A stretch of 64,000 nucleotides of DNA, taken from contig CM051521.1 of NCBI GenBank assembly GCA_028015205.1, forward strand, positions 99,052,513 to 99,116,512, written 5' to 3'. The notes under the pieces were generated by a model. That model had not been told where the DNA came from and ran no database searches. It saw only the letters and a program-made list of their open reading frames with translations. Shown here in pieces: positions 21,066-32,200 of the stretch (position 1 is the stretch's first letter; every line of letters starts with the position of its first letter). Source of the DNA: Mytilisepta virgata (taxonomy: Eukaryota; Mollusca; Bivalvia; Mytilida; Mytilidae). Position numbers and translations under genes: made by a program.

Positions 21066-21962
21066 TATTATAATAATTTACACATCCTGTTTGGTGTGTA
21101 TCTCTGGCCTTATCATTATTATTTGCTTTTATATATAAATCAGAAATTTAATAATAAAGTTTTTGGCAAATTTCCAATATACAAATCAAATAAAGTTCAA
21201 TTTTGGACCCTCTAAACCTCAATGTGGACCAATTTGATAACCGGGCCAAATATCAAAAATCTAAATACATGGTTAGATTCGGGATATCGAAGAATACCAT
21301 ATATTCAATTTTTGTTGAAATCAAACAAAGTTTAATTTTGGACCCCGATTTGGACCAACTTGAAAACTGGGCCCATAATAAAAAAAACTAAGTACATGTT
21401 TAGATTCAGAATATCAAAGAACCTCAAGAATTCAATTTTTGTTAAAATCAAACTAAGTTTAATTTTGGACCCTTTGGACCTTAATGTAGACCAATTTGAA
21501 AACAGGACCAAAAATTAAGAATCTAAATACACGGTTAGATTCGGCATATCAAAGAACCCCAATAGTTCAATTTTCGATGAAATCAAACAAAGTTTAATTT
21601 TGGACCCTTTTGGCCCCTAATTCCTAAACTGTTGGGACCAAAACTCCCAAAAACAATCCCAACCTTCCTTTTGTGGTCATAAACCTTGTGTTAAAATTTC
21701 ATAGATTTCTATTTACTTATACTAGACTTATTGTGCGAAAACCAAGAAAAATGCTTATTGGGCCTTTTTGTGGCCCCTAATTCTTAAACTGTTGGGACCA
21801 AAACTCCCAAAATCAATCCCAACCTTCCTTTTGTGGTCATTAACCTTGTGTTTAAATTTCATAGATTTCTATTAACTTATACTAAAGTTATAGTGCGAAA
21901 ACCAAATGTCTTCGGACGACGCCGGACGACGACGACGACGACGACCCCAACGTCATACCAAT

Positions 21963-21991
21963 ATACGACCGCAAATATTTTGTGGTCGTAT
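21963..21991. other. Terminal hairpin of the composite repeat
   Basis: ATACGACC (21963-21970) is the exact reverse complement of GGTCGTAT (21984-21991), with GCAAA/TTTTGT-type extension. It marks the 3' edge of the composite repeat. The PLE at 21997 starts five bases later. Confidence 0.7.
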
Positions 21992-21996
21992 AAAAA

Positions 21997-22477
21997 GGAC
22001 AAATATACCTAAGGATCAATAAAAAAAAACGTAATCCATTGGACAGACAAACCCGGGAAGACAAATGAACAACCACAAGCACAGCAAATAAACAAATAAA
22101 ACTAAAAAACAATGAACAACACGAACTCCTATAAAAACCAGGAGTGAACCCAGGTGCTCCGGAAGGGTAAGCAGTTCCTGCTCCGTATACGGCACCCTTC
22201 GTGAAGTTCAACAAAGTCAATCCTTGGGAAGTCACAAATCGGTGGAGGCACATGAAAGGTTACGACAGTGGGAACAGGTCCAACATCATCTTAGATATTG
22301 GAACACTGTAATGGTCAATCAATTCGTGATGACGACGTAAAATTTCCTAAGTGGTGACATCAACTTATCCCTGATAAAACCCTGGTTAAGAAGCTTCTGT
22401 GACAGCAGTAATCCTCTTTGTCGAAAGTCAGGGTAACTCACGCATGCCCTTGAAAATCGGATAAGCTGAGAAACGTA
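21997..22477 (-). pseudogene. Penelope-like element 3' fragment (family A)
   Basis: On the minus strand it holds the last ~60 codons of the family A RT (YVSQLIRFSRACVSYPDF, LLLSQKLLNQGFIRDKLMS, LRKFY then a frameshift) and the full 3' untranslated tail, ending GGTATATTTGTCC. The tail is nearly identical to those at 24759-25020 and 59190-59457, which suggests young age or constraint. The break at 22477 falls between AAACGTA and TATGCAGTGG, where gag-like LINE sequence begins. Confidence 0.88.
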
Positions 22478-23328
22478 TATGCAGTGGAAGGTTAAACGTT
22501 TACTTTGTCTGCGTATGTTGTGGAAGATGTCAATTTTTCGAGTTTCTTTATAACTAATTCTATTTTCAGCTTTTATTTTTTGAATTTTAAATTCTTTTTT
22601 ATAATATTCACAAATTCTAGAATTTGCCAAATGATCTAAACCACAATTTGCACATTTAATTTGGCCTTCACATTCAAAGCTGGAATGGCCCTCTGCAGAA
22701 CATTTGACACATCTTTCCGTACCTCTACAAGAACTCCTACCATGTCCAAACTTCTGACATTTAAAACAACGACTAGGGTTCGGTATGTAAGTGTCAATTC
22801 TTATTCTGTAGGGTCCAAGGTAAATGTGACTGGGTACAACTGAAAGGTAAAAAGTAAGAATGTAAGTATTTAATTTAATGATATTGCTATCAGATTTTTT
22901 TGTAAACCTTTTGATTTTCGCAGCGTATTGTGATTTAGGTTCTTCAAAGATTTCATCATCAGAAAGTTCAGCCAAATCACGATCAGGGTCTCTGATTATT
23001 CCTTGACACGAATTTAATGTCCTGTGAGGAGTAACGGAGATCTGGATATTGCCAATTGTAATCAAAGAGAGCAGATTTTTTTACTGTTGTTGCCTGAAAC
23101 ATTCGATCCTTCCATTTTTCATTTTAGAAACTTTTTAAACGGTGTCTTGTATTGACTTTTGGAGAACGAAAGGTGAAATTTTGGTTAATAGTTTTTCCGG
23201 ATCTACACTTGTCAAGACTTATTATTTGGAAAATGTATTTGTAGATTTAACGGTGTGGTTCTCATCATCACTTGATTCTAATTTCGTTTAGAGCATGTTG
23301 GTGTTTGGGGGTTTTGTAGAGAAGCCAT
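22478..23328 (-). pseudogene. LINE ORF1 (jockey-like gag) with three CCHC zinc knuckles, truncated
   Basis: On the minus strand the likely start is ATG at 23328 (MASLQNPQTPTCSKR). Frameshifts and two stops follow (SSDDENHTVKSTNTFSK; PEKLLTKISPFVLQ; VSKMKNGRIE). From 23065 the frame is open: ITIGNIQISVTPHRTLNSCQ, IIRDPDRDLAELSDDEI, then zinc knuckles CFKCQKFGHGRSSC, CVKCSAEGHSSFEC and CANCGLDHLANSRIC. This layout is that of the nucleic-acid-binding gag of jockey-type LINEs, which coats element RNA. At 22478 the frame runs, by chance, into PLE sequence, making an artificial fusion. No ORF2 follows. Not functional as it stands. Confidence 0.85.
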
Positions 23329-24000
23329 AGTAATTTTATACTGTTGCGTTACCCTTGTTCCCCGCCCGCCTCGGAGCAGCACCAGTACGATGTAAACCTG
23401 CGCATTTGCGACAGGCACTAGGCCTGCAAGGGCAAGATACTCGCATAGAGTACTTTTATATAGACACAAGCTTCGTGCCGGGGGTTACCCGACGAAACAA
23501 TTGTCCAAAGTGGCGTCTACACGATTGACCCATAAGCCACCGCTTTCTTGAACCCAACCTACATAAATGGTACTATTGTTGAACATTTTGCAAGTTCAAG
23601 GGCTTGGCGTGACCAGCCGATTGATCAGGACCGGGCCCATCCGACCGCCCGTTTAAGATAAAGTAAGGGCCAAAGTGGCGTGTTTCAGCCACCATGATCC
23701 CGTCCTCTATCCTTACGGGTATCCACACACGGCAAACATGTGGCCTCATTAAGCCGAGGAAGCCTTACCCCATTAGCCACCGCCTTCTTCGCTGATTCTG
23801 TCAGTGGCTATCTTCAAGGACCTCAGAGCCGAAACATCAACCTCGTGCAATACATGCATACCACCCTAACACGACCATTGTACCGAGCCGTCATAAAGGG
23901 TTCATTTGGGTCTTCAGACAACCACGAGAAAACAGCAGAGGGCAAGACATGACCAGTTTTGGGTGGACCGGGGTAATCCAGCCATTCATGAGCTGGCTGT
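23329..24000 (-). promoter_or_regulatory. GC-rich leader, possible 5' UTR/promoter of the gag-like LINE
   Basis: This 0.67-kb stretch is clearly more GC-rich than its surroundings and lies directly upstream (minus strand) of the gag-like ATG at 23328. LINEs of this type carry an internal promoter in a 5' UTR, so that role is likely but inferred. It contains CpG-rich phrases such as CGCCCGCCTCGG and CGGGCCCATCCGACCG. Part of it (23605-23770) is repeated at 24296-24480. The open frame 23740-23952 on the plus strand has no recognisable product. Confidence 0.4.
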
Positions 24001-24295
24001 ATAAAATATGTGTATTAATAAACCAAATGAAAAAAAATCAAATCTATCGGAATTGAACAAAAGGTAATCATGTAGAATAAAAAGATTAACTAAATTCTAT
24101 AATTTAGTAATTAAATTGAATGAACTATATCCCAGAAGATAGTAGAAAAATAAACAAATAACCGAAATAAATAATAATTTGAGCCTGTTGAATTTTGTGA
24201 CCCTTAAGCCAACACCAATCCATAAATCAGTAATTTGGAATTTTAACCATATTGAGCAGGAGAAAAAAACCAAAAACATTATATAGTGATGTAAA

Positions 24296-24528
24296 GGAAT
24301 GGTGTGACCAGCCGATTGACCGAATCGGGTCCATCCGGCCTCCCGTCTAGGTAAAGATTGTGTACCAGATGGTGATCAGAACCGTTTTGTCCGGCCATCC
24401 AGGAACACTCCCTATTACCGGCACGGGTTTGCGACACACAGCAAACATGTCACCTCTTTGGTGGCCTCTTACGCCCTCCGAGGAGGTGTGGGCCTATTCT
24501 ATTTGTGTCCCCGGAACCCACACGGGGG
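24296..24528. repeat. Second, diverged copy of the GC-rich sequence
   Basis: Matches 23605-23770 in the same orientation: GTGACCAGCCGATTGA, CGGGxCCATCCGxCC, CCCGTxTAxGxTAAAG, then GCAAACATGTxxCCTC. Between the two GC-rich copies lies ~295 bp of AT-rich DNA (24001-24295), either an insertion or a spacer. It may be a second promoter monomer of the LINE or a separate repeat. Confidence 0.6.
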
Positions 24529-24700
24529 GATATCTTATATACTTTATGAAATATCTTATATACTTTATAAAATATCTTATAAAAACTATATTATATAAGA
24601 TATCTTATATATTATATGAGATATCTTATATACTTTATAAAATATCTTATAAAAACTATATTATATAAGATATCTTATATATTATATGAGATATCTTGAA
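24529..24700. repeat. Palindromic satellite (ATAAGATATCTTAT units), right copy, inverted
   Basis: The same GATATC-centred palindromes as at 19611-19780. Here a ~80-bp higher-order unit (TATACTTTATAAAATATCTT … ATATTATATGAGATATCTT) is present twice. The outer flank AGTTAGAATAAATAGCAAAA is the reverse complement of the left flank of the first array. Confidence 0.85.
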
Positions 24701-24758
24701 GTTAGAATAAATAGCAAAACTGTTTGCCATAAACATAATTAAAAAAATTGCAATAGAA

Positions 24759-25790
24759 AGGACAAATATACCTAAGGAGCAATAAAAAAACGTAATCCAT
24801 TGGACGGACAAACCGGGGAAGACAAATGAACAACCACAAGCACAACAAATAAACACAGAAAATTAAAAAAACAATAAACAACACGAACTCCTATAAAAAC
24901 CAGGAGTGAACCAAGGTGCTCCGGAAGGGTAAGCAGTTCCTGCTCCGTATACGGCACCCGTCGTGAAGTTCAACAAAGTCAATCCGGGGGAAGTCAAATC
25001 AATGGAGGCACATGAAAGGTTACGACATTGGGAACAGGTCCAACATCATCTTAGATATTGGAACACTGTAATGGTCAATCAATTCGTGATGACGACCGTA
25101 AAATTTCCTAAGTGATGACATCAACTTATTCCTGCTAAAACCCTGGTTAAGAAGCTTCTGTGACAGCACTAATCCTCTTTGTCGAAAGTCAGGGTAACTC
25201 ACGCATGCCCTTGAAAATCGGATAAGCTGAGAAACGTAGACGCCATATGTAGGCGATGCTGGTATATTGCTACTCAAGAAGGGAAAATTAACAATAGGAA
25301 AGTTGAAGTCATCACGTTTGTCATAGAGTTTTGTCTTCAAATGCCCCTCCTAGTCTATTTCAAGAAACAAATCCAAATATGAAGCGGACTTTGGTGTATC
25401 TGTAGTATCCTTAATTTCAAGCTCACTGGGGTAGATAAGATGTAGAAAGTCTTGAAATTTGTCGTTATTTAACAACAATACATCATCTATATCACAAAAA
25501 GTGAAATTAAAGGATTGGGCTAGTTTCTTTTTGTTTTCACGTAGTAACCCTTGAATGAAGTCCGCTTCATATGAGTACAGAAACAGATCGGCGAGGAGAG
25601 AAGCACATTTGGTTCCCATTGGAATGCCGATTGTTTGTTGAAAAATTAGACCGCCAAATTCAACGAATATGTTGTCTATGAGAAAATCTAACATGTTTGT
25701 AATTTCATCTTCAGAATACTTTTTGTCACAATCAAAGTGGTTCTTCACGAAAGAAGCCTTTTCTCTATTATCTTTAATTCAGTGGAGAGG
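24759..25790 (-). pseudogene. Penelope-like RT pseudogene (family A), nearly full C-terminal RT plus 3' tail
   Basis: On the minus strand it starts KDNREKASFVKNHFDCDKKY, then MLDFLIDNIFVEFGG, FQQTIGIPMGTKCASLLADL (motif B), then FCDIDDVLLLNN where the catalytic YIDD has become DIDD. EIKDTTDTPKSASYLDLFLE follows, then a TAG stop at 25352-25350 replacing the Tyr codon of family members. The rest reads YDKRDDFNFPIVNFPFL … RKFYGRHHELIDHYSVPI and LDLFPMS stop. The 3' tail is intact to 24759. The paralogous block at about 2140 (GCAATAGAAAC) shows the empty site. It is dead by one nonsense codon and an active-site change. Confidence 0.9.
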
Positions 25791-26299
25791 TTAGGGAGGA
25801 GAATAAAACAGTCCTCTCTCAAATGTATTTTTTCTTATTGTCAAGTAGAACTAGAGTAACAAAATAACAATATTAATTTTTAAAAGTAAGGAATCTGGTA
25901 TAGTATGAAAGTATTCGCTTGTATGGCTGTTGGTAAGAATTTCCTTTAAACGAAACCCAGTGCCATCATGAGTGTGTTATGTTTGGTTGGTCGAATTTCA
26001 GAAAATATCTGATGAAACCAAATGGCGAAATGATTGAAAATTGATACATGTATGAAGCATTTATGAAATAAACTTTATTAAATATACATGATCGCCTTAA
26101 GGCTAAATGAATTAAAACTTAAGGAAAGGTCTATATAAAATTTTCATAAATTTAAGGCATATTCAAGATCTGGTTAAATGTAATCACGGCTGTAAATCAC
26201 CTTGAAACAAACAGTGGCTTATTTTGAAAAAAGTTGTTGCGGCTTTCGGTCTTCAAAAAGGCAGAGGATGCCCCCTCTATAAAATAAAATAATAACAGC

Positions 26300-27415
26300 C
26301 TTTGTCAATAGACATATTTTTAAAAGAAAACCATCTAACGACCATTACTGATAAGTCTTGTTCCAACTGACTGAGTGGTTTCAGACAATAAGATTTTAAA
26401 ATGGATTTTTCAATAGGGTCCTATATTAAACTAAATTCGGCTGTGGCGGCCATCTTGGTTGACAATCCGGGTGATCAGACACATGTCTGAAAGGAGACCT
26501 CCTAAGGACCATTGCTGCCAAGTCTGGTTCCAATTGGTAAAGTGATTTCAGACAAGAAGATTTTTCAATGAATTGTCCATAGGGTCCTATTGTAAAACTA
26601 AGTTCGCTTGTGGCGGCCATTTTTGTTGCTAGTCCAGTTCTTCGGACATATTTCTGAAAGAGGATCTCCTAAAGACCATTGCTGCCAAGTCTGGTTCGAA
26701 TTTGTCAAGTGGTTTCAGACAAGTAGATTTTCCATAGGGTCCTATGTTAACTAAGATCGGTTGTGGCGGCCGTCTTGGTTGACAGTCCGGGTCTTTGGAT
26801 ATAATTCTGAAAGATGACCATCAGAAGACCATTGCTGCCAAGTCTGGTTCCAATTTGTCAAGTGGTTTCAGACAAGAAGATTTTTCAATGAATTTTCCCA
26901 TAAGGCCCTATGTTCGGCTGTTGCAACCATCTTGGTTAAGAGTCCTGGTCATCGGACATAATTTTGAAAGAGAACCTCCTAAGGACTATTACGGCCAAGT
27001 TTGGTTCCAATTGGCCTTATAGTTTCATAGAAGATTTTTTTTAATTCATGCCCCCCTTTTTCTATTTTTAGTAACAGCCGCCATGCCGGTTGGAAATCGG
27101 GGATGCCAGACATAATTTTGGAAGGGGGCCATCCAAGGACCATTCCACCAAAGTTTGGTCCCAATTGGCACAGTGGGTTCAGAGTAGAAGATCTTTAAAG
27201 GAAAGTTTAAGCCGGACACCATCTTTAAAGGTCAAAAACTCCTATAAGGGGTCAATCAATGATTTTTTTGCTGTAAATGCTTTAGTTTTTGAGATACAAG
27301 ACAAAAACTGCAGTTTACCCCTATGGTCTATTTTTAGCCATGTCGGCCATGGTGGTTGGCAGGCGGAGTCATCGGACACATTTTTTTAAACTTTGGGTCA
27401 GGTGTGCTAAAAAAT
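26300..27415 (+). mobile_element. TIR element made of ~150-167-bp internal repeats (copy 2)
   Basis: The module GTGGCGGCCATCTTGGTTGA, then CAGTCCGGGTCATCGGACA-type, then GACCATTGCTGCCAAGTCTG, then TTTCAGACAAGAAGATTTTT recurs at ~26443, 26610, 26763, 26910, 27075 and 27340. It ends TCAGGTGTGCTAAAAA near 27412, the same edge as copies 1 and 3. The left edge is diverged and the GCTCACCTG start is not seen. Long open frames over it arise only because the repeat is read through in one phase. Confidence 0.75.
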
Positions 27416-27429
27416 ATTGATCCTTGAAC

Positions 27430-28550
27430 CTAATATCTAATTAAATTGAAAGTTAGAAAAAAAAATAACTACAAAGAAGGTTTGTAGGAAGTGTATTTTG
27501 GCCTGTCTACTTACATTGTAGTTACATGTTGACAATTTCAGTTTCTGATGAGTCGAACTTTAAAATCTTTTCTGAAATTACCTGGCAAAATGAATTAAAA
27601 CTTGATATGAGTCAAGGAGAGTCGATGTAAAGTTTGAATAATTAATTTAAAAACAAATCCGACATAAGATGTATAGCATATTATATGAAAGAAAGTAGTG
27701 GTGGATTAATGTTTGACACAAAATCTCTATCAATACTTACAAAAGTATAAGCAAAAGAACATCGCTTTTATTGCTGTTCTTCATCTTACACTCAAATAAT
27801 ACCTTCATTACAGAAAAAAAATCTGTAAGTTCAAGACGGCAAGAACCGATTTGAACAGAATTCTCTGCTATATCAATCATGTATCATCCGTGTCATTGAA
27901 GAATTGCTGTACCTGAATGTGCCGAAGTCACACCTCGTGTTTTCCGTGGTCGTCACTTAACTACTTTTTCAATGCTTTCCGTATGGAATAGTGTGTTATA
28001 TATTTGGGATTAGTTAAAAAATTTAACAGATATTTCTGGGCATTTAGTACGTGTCTTTAGGGTTGTTATTCATCGTTGAAAGTCACATAATGACCTTAAG
28101 ATTTTATCATTGTATTCCGGTGTATTATCGTAATGGTTTTAGTCTTATTGTTTTTTGACGAGATCGTTCATTTGAATTCCGATAGAATTCAACTTTAAAG
28201 TCTTTTTTGGAAACCATCTTCAAAAATTTAGAAAAGGGCCTCCTAATTATTATCCATGCATTTTAAATATTCAGTAAAGTGTCTTGACTACCCGATCTCG
28301 CAAGTTTCAGCTCAATTAAAACACATGTTTGGTCAGAACTTAAAAAAACAATGACAAAACTTCACGTTTCTTTAGGCCATATGAGCTAAAAGAAAAGAGA
28401 TGGTCCAAATCCAACTTTAGTATTATATCGCGAAATCATCTGTATTGGAACATAAATTCATAGAAATATGTATATTTTTTATATGGAAAATTTTATTGAA
28501 TCTCAAATGCACGCATTTTTCCAAATTGACGCAAACAACATAATTTATTT
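27430..28550. other. AT-rich non-coding DNA with a possible degraded TIR-element relic
   Basis: No gene. 28190-28395 ends with GGCCATATGAGCTAAAAG, reminiscent of the AGGTGAGCTAAAAA edge of the TIR elements, and may be an old copy. 27540-27720 has weak similarity to the paralogous blocks at 2430 and 26000. Confidence 0.45.
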
Positions 28551-28554
28551 CCAT

Positions 28555-29215
28555 AATTTTAATTTCTGCACTAATATTGTCACACCCGCTTATCTTTCTA
28601 ATTCATAACAATTGGTTATTGCAAATTTTTACAACATTCGGAATAATTTCACAATTTGAGGATTGCGATTCGATCAAATATTTCACTTTTGGTGTGTGTG
28701 TATGTGTTACCCCATTTAGCATCCTCCCAAGTCTGGGTGTTCAGTATCCACTTCGTTTCTACAAACCCATGAGATCACACATTCATATTTTGCGAGTCGA
28801 ACATATTGCGGCCTGGTGTGTGACCTAGAAAAATGGATTCTCTTTTCACCTTGAGGAGACCCAATGAAAATCGTTCACTTCCGAGCCGCAAAATATGAAC
28901 GTGTGATTTTAGGGGTTTGTAGGAAGCCTGACTCGGGAGGATGCCCATTTAGATACATGCCAGTTATGTTTGAAAAATCTTTTCTGAACAAATATTGGTT
29001 ACGAAAAAGATTGAAAATGAGTTCAGACTGGATTTTGCAACTATTCTTGTATTTAATTAACTAGAATTAAGCAATCAAAGCAAGGAAATAATATTACGGC
29101 GAATCACATTCTTGGATTTTGGAAATAAAACATAATAATCAGAATATTTAACATTGTTAATTGTTATAATATGCACGCGACAGATAAGCAGGCGTAATTG
29201 TACTTAGAGATAACG
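28555..29215. mobile_element. Long diverged fold-back element
   Basis: Inner arms are clear: GCATCCTCCCAAGTC, TTTCTACAAACCC, ATCACACATTCATATTTTGCG (28718-28800, in pieces) against the reverse complement of CGCAAAATATGAACGTGTGA, GGGGTTTGTAGGAA and GACTCGGGAGGATGC (28888-28950). The outer arms also pair weakly (CACACCCGCTTATCT at 28578 with AGATAAGCAGGCG at 29181). This fits a MITE-like fold-back about 0.66 kb long. Two open frames on the plus strand cover the arms and are not genes. Confidence 0.6.
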
Positions 29216-29219
29216 CCAA

Positions 29220-32200
29220 TAGTCAAAACAGACTTTTCATGCTATTGATATTGCTTTTCGGCCTGTTTGTTAATATTTTAGGGGAGGCGGGAAGATCTAT
29301 TTTTCATTATGATTGTTTATTTCAAGCTGTCGCAACAGACGATCATTTAGTTTGTGACATATTGTTGCAATATTATTTAATTTCAATTTTTTTTTCAACA
29401 CTGAAGAATCTATCGTTCAAGATATTTGTTTTTCAGAAACCTTTCGACAATATTTATTATTACCAAAATCGGGCTATTTAGTCTGAACTCGTTTCTAGAT
29501 TATGAAATGTTTGACCACTTCCCTAAGATTGCATATTTAATTATTTGTTAAATAAATTGTGTAACTAAGAAGCTTAATTCTACTTTTATCACAAATTAGA
29601 ACTATATCTTCTTCCTGGGAAGACAATAACGATGAGATGAGATTTTAGTTTCCAATTATAGACATTCTTATGCAAAAACTTCTACCTTTTAACGGGAAAA
29701 AAATATATTTTATGCAATAAATGTATACAAATTACAAACACATCAGCAAAAAAAGGGTTAAATAATCTTAAACAGAAATTGCTAACTCTGTTTGAGTATG
29801 TTTTCTCTGTTGTCACATTTGAGTTAACAGTATATTTCCTGGTTATTATGTATATCTGTAACCTTTGACCTACTATACGTAGACGAATCCGGCCACTGAA
29901 AATGTCCCATTTACATTGAATAACATTTTATATTTTCTTATCAGACAAATTAAATTACTTTATCATTATTTAATAACAATGTGGTGCATAATCGACGGTT
30001 CAAGGAAGTTCGAAATATCGATCTCATTGGAGCTCTGTTCCTTTGGAAAGGTGGGGGGAGGGAGTGGTTGTTGCAAAAAAGTATTTGTTTGCATAAGGAT
30101 TATTTTTATCTAATTTGTTATTATTCATAGTAAAATTGCATATATTTTTTATATGTGTATTTATTAAGGGTTTCATGAAATAGTGTAGGATTTTATTAAT
30201 AAAATAAAGAGAATAAACAAAATATTAGAGAATTAAAATGTTTTGTTAAAAATAAAATTAAAATGTTAGTTCTCCATATGATTACCTAGTATTATTATTT
30301 TTTTTCTATTTTTTTTTTTTTGCTATATCGTATACATAAAATTTTATATCTGAATTAATAATAACGCAATAGCAGGCATTTTTATTTAACTTAATATTTT
30401 TTTTTTTAAATATTAAAGTATTATCTACAAAAATATATCTTGAAGAAATGATGTTTTATAAATTTAACTTAAGTTTTTGTTTATTCCTAGACTGCACATA
30501 TTAAAAAATATACAAAATGTTTTTTGTTGGTTATTTTGTAGGTTATTAATATGAACTAATCAAAGGATATTTTCCTAATTTGTTTGATTACCCCTTTTTA
30601 TATATTTATTTATTTTTACTTTGTCTAAATACTTATTTAATTTGAATTTATGAACTCTGTATTTCTGCATAAATAATAATTTTAAATTTAATTATAATTT
30701 CAAACAAGAACAATTTCACAACAAAAAACTATTAATTTAATGGATTTGCATTAAAATTGTGATTTAGAAAGAATGAAATCTAAATAATAAAGTAATATAT
30801 CAAAATTGAATAATAATGCCGTACTTTATTAGTGCAGCAGCTAAAAAGATGCATTTACTTTTTAGATTTAAAAAATAAAAGGCTGAACAATCCAATGATT
30901 CGGCTTAAAAGTTATATTATATTTCAGATTTTAAGGCCAGGATTTTCAGTATGAGAAAAAGTATACCTTCCATGCTCATCTCCCAATGTTTCGGTGAAAT
31001 AAACCTTACATAATTTATTTATGTTTTTAAACGTATATACCTAATCGAATGCCTAATTTAAAATAAAATAATAAAAACTTTACAATCTTAAACGAAAAAA
31101 ATAAAATAAATAAGATTCAAACAACATTTGTTTAATGGAATTATACACATCAATCAATAGAAGTTTTACAAAACAATAAATTATTTTCCTTTTTTTTCTT
31201 TGACGAACCATATTTATCAATGTTGCCAAAACAAGATCTGGTTAATTATGTCATACAAGTTGTTTTGTATTTGATTGCCTTGGTCTCAGCGGACCCATAG
31301 TCTTTTAGCATGTTCTTATAATATTTCTCATTTCATTTGTTTTATGAGTTAATATCATATCTCATCCTTATAAATCTATTTATATATTTGCATGTTACCC
31401 AAATATGTTCTTATTTCTAATAATTTTGAACTATAGCTAAATGACTTCATGAATAAAGATACATGTATGTTATGTTAACATTGTATTGGTCATAAATGGC
31501 ATACTGAAAGTTTCCCTGTTCATTTCATGTAATAAAAGGGGTTTTTACAGTTGAATTTACTTCACTGTTATATTTATATACATTATTTATTTTCTTGAAC
31601 AGACATATTAAACAATTATAAATGAAATAGAAATGAAATTGACAGAATTCCAAAACTTGACCTTTGGTGGTTATATTATCACGACATGTTCCGTGACTTA
31701 ACAAAAGTATTTATGGATTGGTAACAATCCAATTTAGTTGTTTATATAGAGGTGTTCAAGGGTATCCGGGTTCACCTATATTCTATGACTCATTACGACC
31801 AGGTTTATTAATTTATATGCACAGTTGATGTGTATTGACAACGATAGCCATAACACTGATCCAAAATAACAACAAATAGTTGTTTCTATAGAATCTGCAT
31901 TAAAACGTGTCTCGTGCTACATTAACGACGTCACAACCATACAGATACAGCCACGCAAGATTTTAAACACATGCCATTCATGATTTATAATTAATAATCG
32001 TATTGATTTCCGATAATGGGTTAACCACAATACAAGTCATAAACACACAGATTTTTTCCAACCATTCGCTAAGAAATAAACCACAGAACGTAGAATTCAC
32101 CCAAAAACAAAACACAAAACTGAAAATCATTTTCTGCAAATCTGAAGAACAAATTCTCGCTTGATTTGGGATTTTGCAGGCCAGTATGATGAAATCTACA

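Larger units (their letters stand above)
20495..21995 (+). repeat. Composite mollusc-type repeat with internal tandem modules and a 3' hairpin
   Basis: It begins with ACACAACATTCAAGCTTGAT and contains three kinds of internal tandem repeat: ~150-bp modules with TTTGGACC…GACCAATTTGA…TCTAAATACA; a 35-bp unit (TTGCTATTGCGCAATACTGT…) about four times at 20910-21065; and 160-bp modules starting TGGCCCCTAATTC at 21611 and 21771. It ends with CGGACGACGACG triplets and the hairpin ATACGACC…GGTCGTAT (21963-21991). I recall this arrangement as abundant in bivalve genomes; its class is unclear. The 3' terminal hairpin recalls Helitron ends, but no CTRR follows. Confidence 0.75.
19575..24736. mobile_element. 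~5.1-kb segment bounded by inverted repeats with palindromic satellite; candidate large TIR element
   Basis: The left edge reads TTTATGGCAAGCCGCTTTAC then TATTTATTCTAACT and AAGATATCT. The right edge, reverse-complemented, reads TTTATGGCAAACAGTTTTGC, TATTTATTCTAACT, CAAGATATCT. Inside each edge lies 150-170 bp of ATAAGATATCTTAT palindromes. In the paralogous block the flanks are adjacent near 2115-2150 (TATGGCAAG…AAAAAGTTGCAATAG), so the whole segment looks like an insertion. It now encloses a LINE 3' end, a composite repeat, a PLE fragment and a gag-like ORF. No transposase is visible, so it could also be two independent palindromic elements in inverted orientation. Confidence 0.5.

Noticed and set aside
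20495..21995. Helitron with certainty
   Set aside because: A terminal hairpin is present, but there is no CTRR end and no clear TC start, so only a composite repeat is called.
23300..24530. rRNA or tRNA cluster, suggested by the GC-rich composition
   Set aside because: No rRNA core words or cloverleaf fold; the block fits a LINE leader better.
26426..27389. Several open frames with recurring peptides over the TIR elements (also 40478-41258)
   Set aside because: They are tandem modules of a non-coding TIR element read through in one phase.
27545..27560. CTGATGAGTCGAAC, resembling a hammerhead core
   Set aside because: The second core box follows stem II directly with no possible hairpin, and no stem I or III pairs around it.
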